Source: Agromyces salentinus (lineage in GTDB: Bacteria; Actinomycetota; Actinomycetes; Actinomycetales; Microbacteriaceae). Taken from it: 64,000 nt of DNA. Positions 1 through 8,900 of the stretch are shown piece after piece. The position numbers and the translations under genes were made by a program. The stretch's first letter is position 1, and every line of letters begins with the position of its first letter. The stretch is taken from the NCBI RefSeq assembly GCF_009749395.1, contig NZ_WBIR01000016.1, positions 50,435 to 114,434 on the forward strand, written 5' to 3'. The notes beneath the pieces were generated by a model. It was not told the origin of the DNA. It ran no database searches and worked only from the letters and a program-made list of their open reading frames with translations.

Positions 1-563
1 GCGACCCAGTCGCGAGCCTCGTCGACGAGCGGCGCCTCGGTGGCGCCGCCGCGCACGACCTCGACGAGGGTGGAGGCCGGTACCGGATTGAAGAAGTGCA
101 TCCCGAGGAAGCGCGACGGCCGGTCGAGGAGGGCCGCGAGCTCGTCGATCGAGATGGACGACGTGTTCGACGCGAGCGCGGCGCCGTCGCCGAGGACCGC
201 CTCGACCCGGGTGAGGGCGTCGATCTTCAGCTCGAGCTGCTCGGGCACGGCCTCGACGACGAGCCCGCAACCGGCGAAGGACGCCACGTCCGTGCTGGTG
301 CCGAAGCGGGCGGCGATGACCTCGGCGCCCTCGTCGGCGGTGCCGCGGTCGACGGATGCCGCGACGGACTCGAGGACCCGCGTCGACGCGGCGGCCGCGG
401 CATCCGCGTCCCGTTCGACGACCGTCACGCGGGAGCCCGCGAGCAGGAAGGCGTGCGCGATGCCCGCGCCCATGCGCCCGCCGCCGAGCACGCCGACCGC
501 GGACGGCGCACCGCTGGCGACGCTCGAGGAGCGCGACGTATCGAGACCCCGCGATGCGTTCAC
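1..563 (-). CDS. 3-hydroxyacyl-CoA dehydrogenase, partial (C-terminus off the left edge)
   Basis: NAD-dependent oxidation of a 3-hydroxyacyl-CoA; in this operon the likely substrate is 3-hydroxyadipyl-CoA (inference). About 187 residues are visible: a short N-terminal tail, the Rossmann glycine motif GVLGGGRMGAG near residues 24-34, then SNTSSISI and GMHFFNPVP, which are hallmarks of the 3-hydroxybutyryl/3-hydroxyacyl-CoA dehydrogenase family. The C-terminal helical domain lies beyond base 1. The GTG start overlaps the TGA of the upstream hydratase (GTGA, 560-563), so translation is probably coupled and the gene is the third of at least three in the operon. It could equally be a general fatty-acid enzyme; the thiolase partner favours an aromatic-acid role. 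Confidence 0.88.
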   Translation of the reverse strand, partial: MNASRGLDTSRSSSVASGAPSAVGVLGGGRMGAGIAHAFLLAGSRVTVVERDADAAAAASTRVLESVAASVDRGTADEGAEVIAARFGTSTDVASFAGCGLVVEAVPEQLELKIDALTRVEAVLGDGAALASNTSSISIDELAALLDRPSRFLGMHFFNPVPASTLVEVVRGGATEAPLVDEARDWV

Positions 564-1333
564 TTCTGCTTCCTCTCGAGGAACTCGGTCATGCGCCGGA
601 ACTTTTCGGGGCTCTCGAAGAGCACCGCCTGCGCCTCGTTGTCGACCGCGGGATGCGCGGACCGCGGCGCGCGGAACACGCGCTTGGTCGCGATGGTCGC
701 ATCGCGATCGTTGCGCGCGATGCGGTCGGCGATCGCGTGCGCCGCGGCGAGGAGCTCCTCGGCCGGATGCAGCGCACTGACGAGCCCGATGGCGAGCGCC
801 TCCTCGGCCAGGACCGTACGGCCGGTGAGCAGCATCTCGGCGGCGCGCGCGTCGCCGACGATCTCCTTCAGTCGCCAGCTCGCCCCGGCCGCGGCCAGGA
901 TGCCGAGCCCCGTCTCGGGGTTCCCGATCTTCAGTGACGGCGTCGCGACGCGGAGGTCGGCGGCGTAGGCGAGCTCCGCGCCCCCACCGAGCGCGTACCC
1001 GTCGATCACGGCGATGACCGGCATCGGCAGTTCGGCGATGCGCAGGAACGCGCTCGCGTTGATGCCGCGGAGCGCATCGGCCGCGCGGCGCTCGCGCAAC
1101 TGCGCGATGTCGGCGCCCGAGGCGAACACGCCGCCCGCGCCGGTCAGGATCAGGATGCGCGGGATCGCCTCGAGCTCGGCGCAGAGCAGGTGCAGCGCAT
1201 CGATCGTGCGCTGGTCGATCGCGTTGCGCACCTCGGGCCGGTCGAGCGTGGCGACGACCCGGTCGGGGAAGCGCTCCACGCGGAGCGGGGAGGCCTCGGC
1301 GCCCGTCGAGGGCTGTGCTGCGGCATCCGTCAT
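560..1333 (-). CDS. enoyl-CoA hydratase/isomerase (crotonase family)
   Basis: Hydrates or isomerises a trans-enoyl-CoA, feeding the dehydrogenase encoded just downstream. The protein has 257 residues, normal for a crotonase. ASGADI (residues 71-76) and ALGGGAEL (114-121) form the oxyanion region; E120 and E140 sit 20 residues apart, as the two catalytic glutamates do in rat mitochondrial hydratase. A longer in-frame start exists 48 bases upstream, but the ATG at 1333 overlaps the thiolase stop (ATGA, 1330-1333), so I chose it. It is the middle gene of the thiolase-hydratase-dehydrogenase operon. Whether it is PaaF-like or PaaG-like cannot be told from sequence alone. Confidence 0.9.
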   Translation of the reverse strand: MTDAAAQPSTGAEASPLRVERFPDRVVATLDRPEVRNAIDQRTIDALHLLCAELEAIPRILILTGAGGVFASGADIAQLRERRAADALRGINASAFLRIAELPMPVIAVIDGYALGGGAELAYAADLRVATPSLKIGNPETGLGILAAAGASWRLKEIVGDARAAEMLLTGRTVLAEEALAIGLVSALHPAEELLAAAHAIADRIARNDRDATIATKRVFRAPRSAHPAVDNEAQAVLFESPEKFRRMTEFLERKQK

Positions 1334-2535
1334 GAGATCGCCTCCACGATGAGGGCCGAGCCCTGGCCGACGCCGACGCACATGGTCGCGAGTCCGTACC
1401 GCGAGCGCTCGCGCTCCATGCGGCCGAGCAGCGTGACCACGAGACGCGAACCCGAGGATCCGAGCGGATGCCCCAGGGCGATCGCCCCGCCGTCGGCGTT
1501 GACGCGCTCGGGGTCGAGGCCGAGCCGGCGCATCGAGGCGATCGACTGCGTGGCGAAGGCCTCGTTGAGTTCGACGGAGCCGAGGTCGCCCACGGTGAGC
1601 CCGGCTCGCGCGAGCGCCTTCTCGGTGGCGGGCACCGGGCCGAGCCCCATGATCTCGGGGGCGATACCGGCGGATGCCCCGACCACGATGCGGGCGCGGG
1701 GCACGAGGCCGTGGCGCTCGACGGCCTCGGCGCTCGCGACGAGGATCGCGGAGGCGCCGTCGTTGAGCGAGCTCGCGTTGCCCGCCGTCACGACGGAGCC
1801 ACCCGCGACGACCGGGCGCAGGCCCGCGAGCGCCTCGAGTGTCGTGTCGCGACGAGGTCCCTCGTCGACGAGCACCTCGCCGCCACGGGCGAGCGGGACG
1901 CCGACGATCTCATCGGCGAAGCGGCCGGCGTCGATCGCGGCCGCGGCGCGCTGCTGCGACCGCAGGGCGAACTCGTCGGCCTCCGGGCGCGTGATGCCGT
2001 CGAGCCTGGCGACCTCCTCCGCGGTCTCGGGCATCGAGAACGTGGCCTTGTCGCGCGCGAGCAGGCGCGGGTTCGCGAAGCGCCAGCCGATGGACGTGTC
2101 GAAGGACGCACCGGGCTTCGCCCAGGCCTTCTCGGGCTTGGCCTGCACCCATGGCGCCCGCGTCATGGATTCGACGCCACCGGCGATGACGAGGTCGGCG
2201 TCGCCGGCGCGAACGGCCTGTGCCGCCATCGTGATCGCGGACAGGCCCGAGGCGCAGAGGCGGTTGACGGTGATGCCAGGCACCGAGTCGGGCAGGCCCG
2301 CCAGGAGCACCGACATGCGCGCGACGTTGCGGTTGTCCTCGCCCGCCTGGTTGGCCGCGCCGAGGATGACCTCGTCGATCGCCCCGTCCGCCACCGCGGC
2401 CGGATCGAGGCCGGCCCTGCGCACGGCCTCCGCCACGACGAGGGCGGCGAGGTCGTCGGGCCTCACGGTCGCGAGCGCGCCGCCGTAGCGACCCACCGGC
2501 GTGCGCACGCCTCCGACGAGGTAGGCCTCGGGCAT
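1330..2535 (-). CDS. paaJ: acetyl-CoA acyltransferase, 3-oxoadipyl-CoA thiolase type
   Basis: Thiolytic cleavage of a 3-oxoacyl-CoA, probably 3-oxoadipyl-CoA to succinyl-CoA and acetyl-CoA. The 401-residue protein has nucleophile C94 in NRLCASG, H356 in GHPLGSSG and proton-transfer C386 in MCVGVGQG. ANQAGEDNRNVARM, LLAGLP and IGWRFANP are typical of the PcaF/PaaJ branch rather than of generic FadA. The ATG at 2535 has an AGGAG six bases upstream; an in-frame ATG six bases earlier would leave no spacer. It is the first gene of the operon, and a PaaR-like palindrome lies about 35 bases upstream. pcaF is the alternative name if the pathway is protocatechuate rather than phenylacetate. Confidence 0.85.
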   Translation of the reverse strand: MPEAYLVGGVRTPVGRYGGALATVRPDDLAALVVAEAVRRAGLDPAAVADGAIDEVILGAANQAGEDNRNVARMSVLLAGLPDSVPGITVNRLCASGLSAITMAAQAVRAGDADLVIAGGVESMTRAPWVQAKPEKAWAKPGASFDTSIGWRFANPRLLARDKATFSMPETAEEVARLDGITRPEADEFALRSQQRAAAAIDAGRFADEIVGVPLARGGEVLVDEGPRRDTTLEALAGLRPVVAGGSVVTAGNASSLNDGASAILVASAEAVERHGLVPRARIVVGASAGIAPEIMGLGPVPATEKALARAGLTVGDLGSVELNEAFATQSIASMRRLGLDPERVNADGGAIALGHPLGSSGSRLVVTLLGRMERERSRYGLATMCVGVGQGSALIVEAIS

Positions 2536-2569
2536 GTGCATCTCCTGACGTCGTCGTCTCGTCGGAATT

Positions 2570-2591
2570 AGTGACCGACCGTTCAGGAAGT
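2570..2591 (-). promoter_or_regulatory. putative TetR/PaaR-type operator upstream of the thiolase operon
   Basis: The core TGACCGACCGTTCAG (2572-2586) resembles a second site upstream of the permease gene (core at 4084). Over 22 bases it agrees at 13 of 16 specified positions with the palindrome I recall for Corynebacterium PaaR (ACT-N-ACCG-NN-CG-NN-CGGT-N-AGT). The motif is from memory and no regulator gene is visible in the window. Confidence 0.5.
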
Positions 2592-2640
2592 AATTATGGC
2601 ACGGTCGCGAGCCGTCACGCCAGTCGGCCCGGGAACGCGA

Positions 2641-2674
2641 CGCGCCCCGACCCGCGGATGCGGGCCGGGGCGCG
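2641..2674 (-). terminator. GC-rich hairpin after the permease gene
   Basis: CGCGCCCCG and CGGGGCGCG arms extend inward through CCCG/CGGG around a short loop, 20 bases past the permease stop. There is no T-run, as is common in actinobacterial terminators. It would separate the permease from the thiolase operon promoter. Confidence 0.55.
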
Positions 2675-2693
2675 ATGGCTCGGAGATCGCCGG

Positions 2694-4013
2694 CTACTCG
2701 AGCAGGTCGCGGTCCTTCGTCTCCTTGACGAGCGAGACGCCGATGAGCGAGATGACACTCGCGATCGCGATGTACAGGCCGATCGTCCACGACTGGCCCG
2801 TCGCATTCAGGAGCGACTCGGCGATCATGGGCGCGAACGCGCCACCGAGGATCGCGCCGAGCGCATAGCCGATCGAGACGCCCGAGTAGCGGACGCGGGC
2901 GGGGAACATCTCCGCGTAGAGCGAGGCCTGCGGGCCGTACGAGAGGCCGAGGCCGAACGTCATGACGAACAGGGCCACGAAGTACCAGAGGATCTCGCCG
3001 GTGTCGATGAGGAACCACATCGGCACCGCCCAGAGCGCGAGGAACACGTAGCCGATCTGGAAGGTGCGCACGCGACCGAGCCGGTCGGACACGCGCCCGC
3101 CCCAGAGCGTGAAGATCAACCAGCCGAACGACGCGAACGTCGTCGCGAGCAGCACGCTGGGACGGTCCATGCCGAGCCCGACGACCGCGTACGTCGCGAA
3201 GTAGGCGATGAGCAGGTAGCCGGCGGCGTTGTTCGCGATGAAGATGACCGCGGTGAGCACGACCTGCTTGGTGTTGTTGCGGAACAGCTCGCGGAGGGGC
3301 GCGGAGGACTCCTTGCGGCGGCGCAGCAGCTCCTCGAAGACGGGGCTCTCCTCGACGGCGCGGCGGATGACGTAGCCGACGATGATCAGCACGATCGAGA
3401 GCAGGAACGGGATGCGCCAGCCCCACTCCATGAACGCCTCAGGCGACATCGAGCTCGTGAGCACCCACAGCGTGAAGGTCGCGAGGATCATGCCGACCGG
3501 GACGCCGATCTGCGGGAAGGCGCCGAAGAAGCCGCGCCGGCCCTTCGGGGCGTGCTCGACCGCCATGAGGGCCGCGCCGCCCCACTCGCCGCCGGCCGAG
3601 AAGCCCTGCAGGATGCGGAGCAGGATGAGCAGGATCGGCGCGGCGATGCCGATGGCCGCGTAGGTCGGCAGGAACCCGATGAGCGAGGTCGAGACGCCCA
3701 TCATGACGAGCGTGAACACGAGCATCCGCTTGCGCCCCAGCTTGTCGCCGAGGTACCCCGCGACGATCGCGCCGAGCGGCCGGAACAGGAACGAGATGCC
3801 GATCGTGGCGAACGCGAGGACCTGCGCGAGCCCGGGGTTGGACTCGGCCACGGGGGCGAGGAACAGCGGGGCGAGCACGAGGCCCGCCGCCTGGGCGTAG
3901 ATGAAGAAGTCGTACCACTCGATCGAGGTGCCGACGAGGGTGCCCGCGAGCACCCTCCGCTCCTCGGCGGGCATGCGCCCGGTCTGCGTGCGCTCTCTGG
4001 CTTCGGTGGACAT
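2694..4013 (-). CDS. MFS transporter, metabolite:H+ symporter (MHS) family
   Basis: Proton-coupled uptake of an organic acid across the cytoplasmic membrane. The 439-residue protein has about 12 predicted membrane segments, the MHS-type N-terminus GTSIEWYDFFIYAQAAGL and the MFS loop motif GDKLGRKRMLVFTLV. The ATG at 4013 (MSTEAR) is chosen over an upstream in-frame extension that lacks hydrophobic or family sequence. The operator-like site upstream matches the one before the thiolase operon, so both units may answer to the same inducer; an aromatic acid such as phenylacetate is a reasonable but unproven substrate. Other MHS members carry shikimate, proline/betaine or dicarboxylates. Confidence 0.85.
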   Translation of the reverse strand: MSTEARERTQTGRMPAEERRVLAGTLVGTSIEWYDFFIYAQAAGLVLAPLFLAPVAESNPGLAQVLAFATIGISFLFRPLGAIVAGYLGDKLGRKRMLVFTLVMMGVSTSLIGFLPTYAAIGIAAPILLILLRILQGFSAGGEWGGAALMAVEHAPKGRRGFFGAFPQIGVPVGMILATFTLWVLTSSMSPEAFMEWGWRIPFLLSIVLIIVGYVIRRAVEESPVFEELLRRRKESSAPLRELFRNNTKQVVLTAVIFIANNAAGYLLIAYFATYAVVGLGMDRPSVLLATTFASFGWLIFTLWGGRVSDRLGRVRTFQIGYVFLALWAVPMWFLIDTGEILWYFVALFVMTFGLGLSYGPQASLYAEMFPARVRYSGVSIGYALGAILGGAFAPMIAESLLNATGQSWTIGLYIAIASVISLIGVSLVKETKDRDLLE

Positions 4014-4081
4014 GCGAACTCCGTTGTTCTGGGCCTGCGGGGAAGGGGGTGCGGCGGCCGGGTCGCCTGCGTCGCCGACTT

Positions 4082-4103
4082 CCTGACCGATTGTTCGGTT
4101 GGG
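4082..4103 (-). promoter_or_regulatory. putative TetR/PaaR-type operator upstream of the permease
   Basis: The core TGACCGATTGTTCGG (4084-4098) matches the site at 2572-2586 at 11 of 15 positions, with both ACCG/CGGT half-sites intact. It lies about 70 bases upstream of the permease ATG. The second copy is the main support for a shared regulator. Confidence 0.5.
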
Positions 4104-4194
4104 AATTGAGGGTACGCAACACGGAGGCCTCCGCGCAACCCGAACGGGTGGCACGGCGGAGCCGGGACATCCGCCGGACGTCCGCGCGAACGGC

Positions 4195-5271
4195 CTACTC
4201 GACCTCGAGCGCCTCTCGACGGCCGGCCTCGCGGGCGTCCTCGACGAGCCGGCTGACCTTCGCGGTGCGACGCCGACGACCGATGGTGAGTCCGACCACG
4301 ATGAGCACGAGCGCGAGCAGCAGCACCGACTGCGGCAGCGGGAGCGCCCAGACCGTCACCGTCTGGGAGGCCGGCTGCACCGCGACCTCCGCGCCGTCGG
4401 GGCCGACCGCGCCGGCCTCGACCGAGACCGGAACGCTCACGGGTCCGATCGGCCACACGGCCGGAATCGTGAAGCTCAGCGTCCGGCGCTCGCCTGGCAG
4501 CAGGTCGGCGCTGGTGGGACCGGTGGCTTCGCCCGCCGGTTCGCCCTCTTCGGCGACCACGAAGCCCGTCGCGGGGATCCGCTCACCGCCGTACTCGGCG
4601 GTTCCCGCGATCGCGACCGCGACGTTGCCGGTGTTCTCGACGACGCCGGTCACCTCGAGCCGGCCCGGCTGGAACGGATTCCAGGAGATGTCGTACGCGC
4701 CGTCGGCATCGAGGGCGACGGTCGCCGCGATCTCACCCGCGACGCGGGTCATCACCCGGAACCCCACCCGGCTCTCGACGCCCACCTGCGCGCCATCGCC
4801 GGTGGAGGTCGACACCACGGATGCCGCGATGCCCGCGGCGTGATCGCCGGGAGTCGCATCCTCGGGCACCGTGACGGTGAACGGCACGACCGCCACCTGC
4901 CCCGGCGCCACGGTGACCGAGTCGGCGACCTCGATCCACGTGCCGGCGTCGACGGACGGCTGGTCGGAGGGCAGCATGTTGAAGCGACCGGTCGACGTCA
5001 GGTATCCGTCGGCCGCGGTGATGGCGAAGGTCACCTCCTCGTCACCGAGGTTGTGCACCGCGAGGTGATCGGCCGCCGACGCTCCGGGGTCGAGCTCGAG
5101 CTCCACCCGGGAGCGACCGTCGGGCCCAGCGGCATCCGCCGGCGAGACCGACCAGGTGATCGGTGCCGCCGTCTCCTCCTCCGCCCAGGCCGCGGGCGAT
5201 GCGAGCGCCCCCGCGAGGGCGAGCGCGATGGTGGCCGCGACGGCCAGGCCGGCGGGGAGGAGACGACGCAT
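4195..5271 (-). CDS. DUF916/WxL peptidoglycan-binding-like membrane-anchored surface protein
   Basis: A 358-residue exported protein: signal peptide (residues 1-30, ending SPAAWA), two beta-rich extracellular domains rich in V/T (VELELDPGASAADHLAVHNLGDEEV and following), one membrane helix near residues 305-325 (PLPQSVLLLALVLIVVGLTIG) and a basic cytoplasmic tail beginning RRRR. This is the layout of DUF916 proteins, which partner WxL proteins at the cell wall in Firmicutes. GGGGAGGAG precedes the ATG. The gene starts six bases after the smaller WxL-like gene ends, so the two are co-transcribed. No catalytic motif is visible; a structural or adhesive role is inferred from the family layout. 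Confidence 0.65.
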   Translation of the reverse strand: MRRLLPAGLAVAATIALALAGALASPAAWAEEETAAPITWSVSPADAAGPDGRSRVELELDPGASAADHLAVHNLGDEEVTFAITAADGYLTSTGRFNMLPSDQPSVDAGTWIEVADSVTVAPGQVAVVPFTVTVPEDATPGDHAAGIAASVVSTSTGDGAQVGVESRVGFRVMTRVAGEIAATVALDADGAYDISWNPFQPGRLEVTGVVENTGNVAVAIAGTAEYGGERIPATGFVVAEEGEPAGEATGPTSADLLPGERRTLSFTIPAVWPIGPVSVPVSVEAGAVGPDGAEVAVQPASQTVTVWALPLPQSVLLLALVLIVVGLTIGRRRRTAKVSRLVEDAREAGRREALEVE

Positions 5272-5277
5272 GGTTTC

Positions 5278-5904
5278 CTACTCGAACAGGGACAGGGTCA
5301 GGATTGCGGCGTAGTTGCCGGGCGCGACGGTCACGGGGGTGCGCAGGAACAGGTCGGCGTTCGCGGTCCACTGCCCCTCGGGCGCGACCTCGCTGGACTC
5401 CCATGCCGATGCGAACAGCTCCTGGTCGACGAGGCCGAACGGGTCGGATGATCCCTCGTCCATGACGGTGTCGACGGGGTCTCCCTCGGAGACGAGGCCG
5501 AGGTCGCCGCCGTCGAGCAGGCGCGGAGCCCAGCCGAGGTGGCCTGCGCCGATCTCGGCCTGACCCGCGTCGCCGGCGAAGCCGCTCGAGGAGCCGAGGA
5601 CGTACCAGGCGGCGCCTTCGGGGATCTCGTCCGCGGTGCGCGTGTCGGTGATCGTCACGGTGGGCAGTGTACCCGTGAACTGCCGGACGGTCTCGGTCGA
5701 GCCCGTCTCCACGAGCGCGGTCGAGGCGCTCGCGACGGTCATCGCCAGCACGCCGGGCTCGGCGATCTCGGGGATGGCGACCTGCACGTCGACCGTGCTG
5801 TCGCCGTGGTTCTCCTCGGCCGCCGCGACACCGGCGACGCCGACGAGCATCAGGGCGCCGACGCCGATCGCACAGGCGCGGGCTGCGATTCGCAGGTTCT
5901 TCAT
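5278..5904 (-). CDS. WxL-domain-like secreted protein
   Basis: A 208-residue protein with a clear signal peptide (residues 1-30, ending GVAAAEE) and an all-beta mature part. The arrangement EPGVLAMTVAS..., LPTVTITDTR and a C-terminal APGNYAAILTLSLFE resembles WxL surface domains, although the strict WxL tripeptides are not kept. AAGGAAA lies six bases upstream of the ATG at 5904. It is followed directly by the DUF916-like gene, matching the WxL/DUF916 pairing known from lactobacilli and enterococci. Its position next to large secreted glycoside hydrolases on the same strand suggests surface attachment near plant polysaccharide; that is inference. Confidence 0.55.
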   Translation of the reverse strand: MKNLRIAARACAIGVGALMLVGVAGVAAAEENHGDSTVDVQVAIPEIAEPGVLAMTVASASTALVETGSTETVRQFTGTLPTVTITDTRTADEIPEGAAWYVLGSSSGFAGDAGQAEIGAGHLGWAPRLLDGGDLGLVSEGDPVDTVMDEGSSDPFGLVDQELFASAWESSEVAPEGQWTANADLFLRTPVTVAPGNYAAILTLSLFE

Positions 5905-5966
5905 GTGGTGTTTCCTTCTCTTGTTCTCTGGTGGGATCGATGGCGAGCGGATGCTGCGCCGTGAGG

Positions 5967-8900
5967 TCAGCCGCAGTCGGATGCCGCGTACGGGGCATCC
6001 GTCGTCTGCGTGATGGTCGAACCGTCGACCACGGCCGTGAGCGTCACCGCGACCGAGCCGGCCTCGATGTCGGCCTGTCGCGTCGTGAACGTGTGCGTGC
6101 CGTTCGCTCCCGGGGCGATCGAGGGGAGCGTCTTCGTGCCGTAGTCGGACTCGAGCTCGGCGGCGAGCGGCATGTCCTCGGCGCTCTGCACTCGCACGGC
6201 CACGACCGACTTCCGCGCGACGCAGCGCGTGCTCGCGGTGACCTCGACGTCCAGCTCGGGCTCGGCGGCGGGTCGACTGCCGACGACGACGCCGGGCTTC
6301 AGCGAGACGACCGTCCATCGATAGGTCTGGCTGTCGCCGTTCGGGGCGATCGTCCTGGCCTGGATCACGTTCGGACCGGCGGACAGGGGCAGGTCGATCG
6401 CGCCGGCACCGAGCTCGATCGGGCGATCGTCGACCGTCAGGACCACGCGGGTGTCGTCGTCGACCGCGGCAAGTGTGGTCGAGACCCGGTCGACGTCGGC
6501 GGGGACGACCGCGAGCCAGGACCGCGGGGCGACGGGCGCACCGAAGTCGACGCCCAGCCACGTCGGTTCCTCGAGGGCCGCCGCGAGTCGCATCTCGACG
6601 GGCTCCGGCACCGCGTCGAAGAACGGTACGGCCCGCCCGTCGACCTGCAGGCCGCTCATGACGAACGCCGCGGGAGTCGAGCCCGTTGCGAACGGGCCGT
6701 CGGCCATCACGCCGACGCGCGGTGCTGCCGCACCCACGGCCGCGTTCGTGATCGTGCCGATGGTGGTGAAGTCGACGCCGTTCGCGGAGTAGCTGCCCGT
6801 GAAGGAGTCGCCGTTGCGCACGATCTTGAGCCAGATGTCCGGCGTCGAAGGCGCGGGGATGCGCGTGTTCTCGTTGGGCGATCCCGCTGCCTCGGTGACG
6901 AGGGCGAGCTGGGGCGTCCCGTTGGCATGCTTGCGATGGAGCGCCACGTAGTTCTCGTCGTCGACGTAGTAGACGAGTCCCGCCTCCTCGTAGAACGACT
7001 TCGTCGCGCCGCTCATCTTGACGACGACCTCGTTCGGCGTCGCGCCGCCCGAGTCGCGCAGCAGGATCCCGTTCGAGGAGTTCTGCGTCGCCCACAGCGT
7101 GCCGCCGCCTGAGAGCAGCCGGATCGAGTCGGGCGCGACGGCCGACCAGCGCGACGCGTCCTCGCGGATCCAACTGAGGCCGGCGGCCAGGGGCACGGTG
7201 GGCGCCTGCGTCATCGCGTCGGCGTTCACGGCGAACGGGTCGTTGCCGGTCACCTCGGATGCCGCGGTGTTCGTCGAGACGCGAACGTTGAATCCAGGCG
7301 CGTAGGTGTTGTCGCTGAACTCGAAGCGGTGGCTCCCGTTCATCGAGAACAGCGCCGTTCGCGAGGACTTCGATGGGTCGGGGCTCGTCGTCGGCCCGTA
7401 CCATCCGACCGTGTTGTTCGTGAACGCCAGGTCGGACACCGACTTCGCGTTGATCAGCTGCGTGCCCGGCAGCAGGTTGAACCGGTTCGCGTCGATGCGC
7501 ACATTCCGGTGCACGGTGCGGTCGGGTTCGGTGCTGCCGTTCGTAGGGTCGAAGAAGATCACCGGAGCACTGGTGGTGGGCCGGTCGAAGATGTTCTCGC
7601 GGATGACGAGGTCTTCGACGCCGCCCGACTCGTACCAGCTCGCCGCGTCGCCCGAGACGTAGATGCTGGCCATGCCGGCCTGGTCGAACAGGTTCCGCTC
7701 GATGAGCACCGGCTTCGGCGTGGTCACGAGGATGCCGCGGGTCGGAACGGACGTGAACGTGTTGCCCGCGATGCGCACTTCAGGCGTGTACGTGAGGCTC
7801 TCGGCCGCATGCGTGTCGACCTGGATGCCCTCGGGCGCTCGATCGAGCGTCACCGTCATCTGCGTGAGGCTCGTGTCGCGGTCGTAGCCGCTCGGACCGC
7901 TCACGCCCGTGACCGTGTACTCGTCGCCGGCGACCGGGAGCATCGTGCCACGGTTGACGAAGCGCAGCGTGTCACCGGGGTAGAACTGCGGGAAGCCCGC
8001 GCTCTGGTGGTGCATGTACTGCAGCGTCACCTGCTTGTTCGCGATGTCGACCGCCTTGACCTGCATGTACGTGCCGTGGATGTTGATGGGGTCGTCGTGC
8101 GGGTTGTCGAAGAGGGAGTTGAGGATCTGGACCTTTCCGCCCACACCCGACATCTGCAGGTAGTCGGCGAAGCCCGAGGTCTGCCGCCACGTGCCGGCGT
8201 CGGTCTTGAACCGCACGCCGTCGAGCGTGACGTTGTGCGCCATCTGCGCGACCATGCCGAAGCCGTGCAGGTAGCCGAACTCGAGGTCGACGAGGTCGGT
8301 GTTCCTGCTCTCGAACGCGAAGATGCCGGGGGTGTCGCGGTAGGTCGGTCGAAGCTCGTAGACCTCACCGCGGCCGCCGGGGTCGGCGCCGCCGGAGTAG
8401 GTCACCCGAAGCCGGTTGTCGCCGAGTTCCGAGACACCTGTGGAATTCGTCCACACGGGGGACGAGGTTCGATAGGTCTGGCCCGTGGCGAGATGGCGTC
8501 GCTGGTTGTGCCCCTGCGTGGCCCAACCGGGTTCGTAGCGCCAGTACGGCTGCCCGGTCGTGGGGCTGGTCTCGCCGAGGAAGGCGGCCCGGCCGTTGCT
8601 GATCTCGTATCGCGTGCCCGGCGGCACCTGGATGTCGCGGTACGGCACGCCGTTCGCGACGCCCGTGCCGAGCACGGTGAGGTCGATCGTGTTCGGCGCG
8701 ACCCAGTCGGTGCCGAAGCGGGTGAAGGTGACGTCCTCGGAGCGGATGGACGCGATCTGCGTCTGCAGGCCGTGGAAGTTGAACTTCGAGCCCTCCCCGT
8801 CGACGATGACATCGGACATGTCCTCGATCAGGATGCCGATGTTCTTGATGCGCGGGCCGGCGTCGGCTCCGGTCGTGTTCGAGACGTACAGCTCGCGCTT

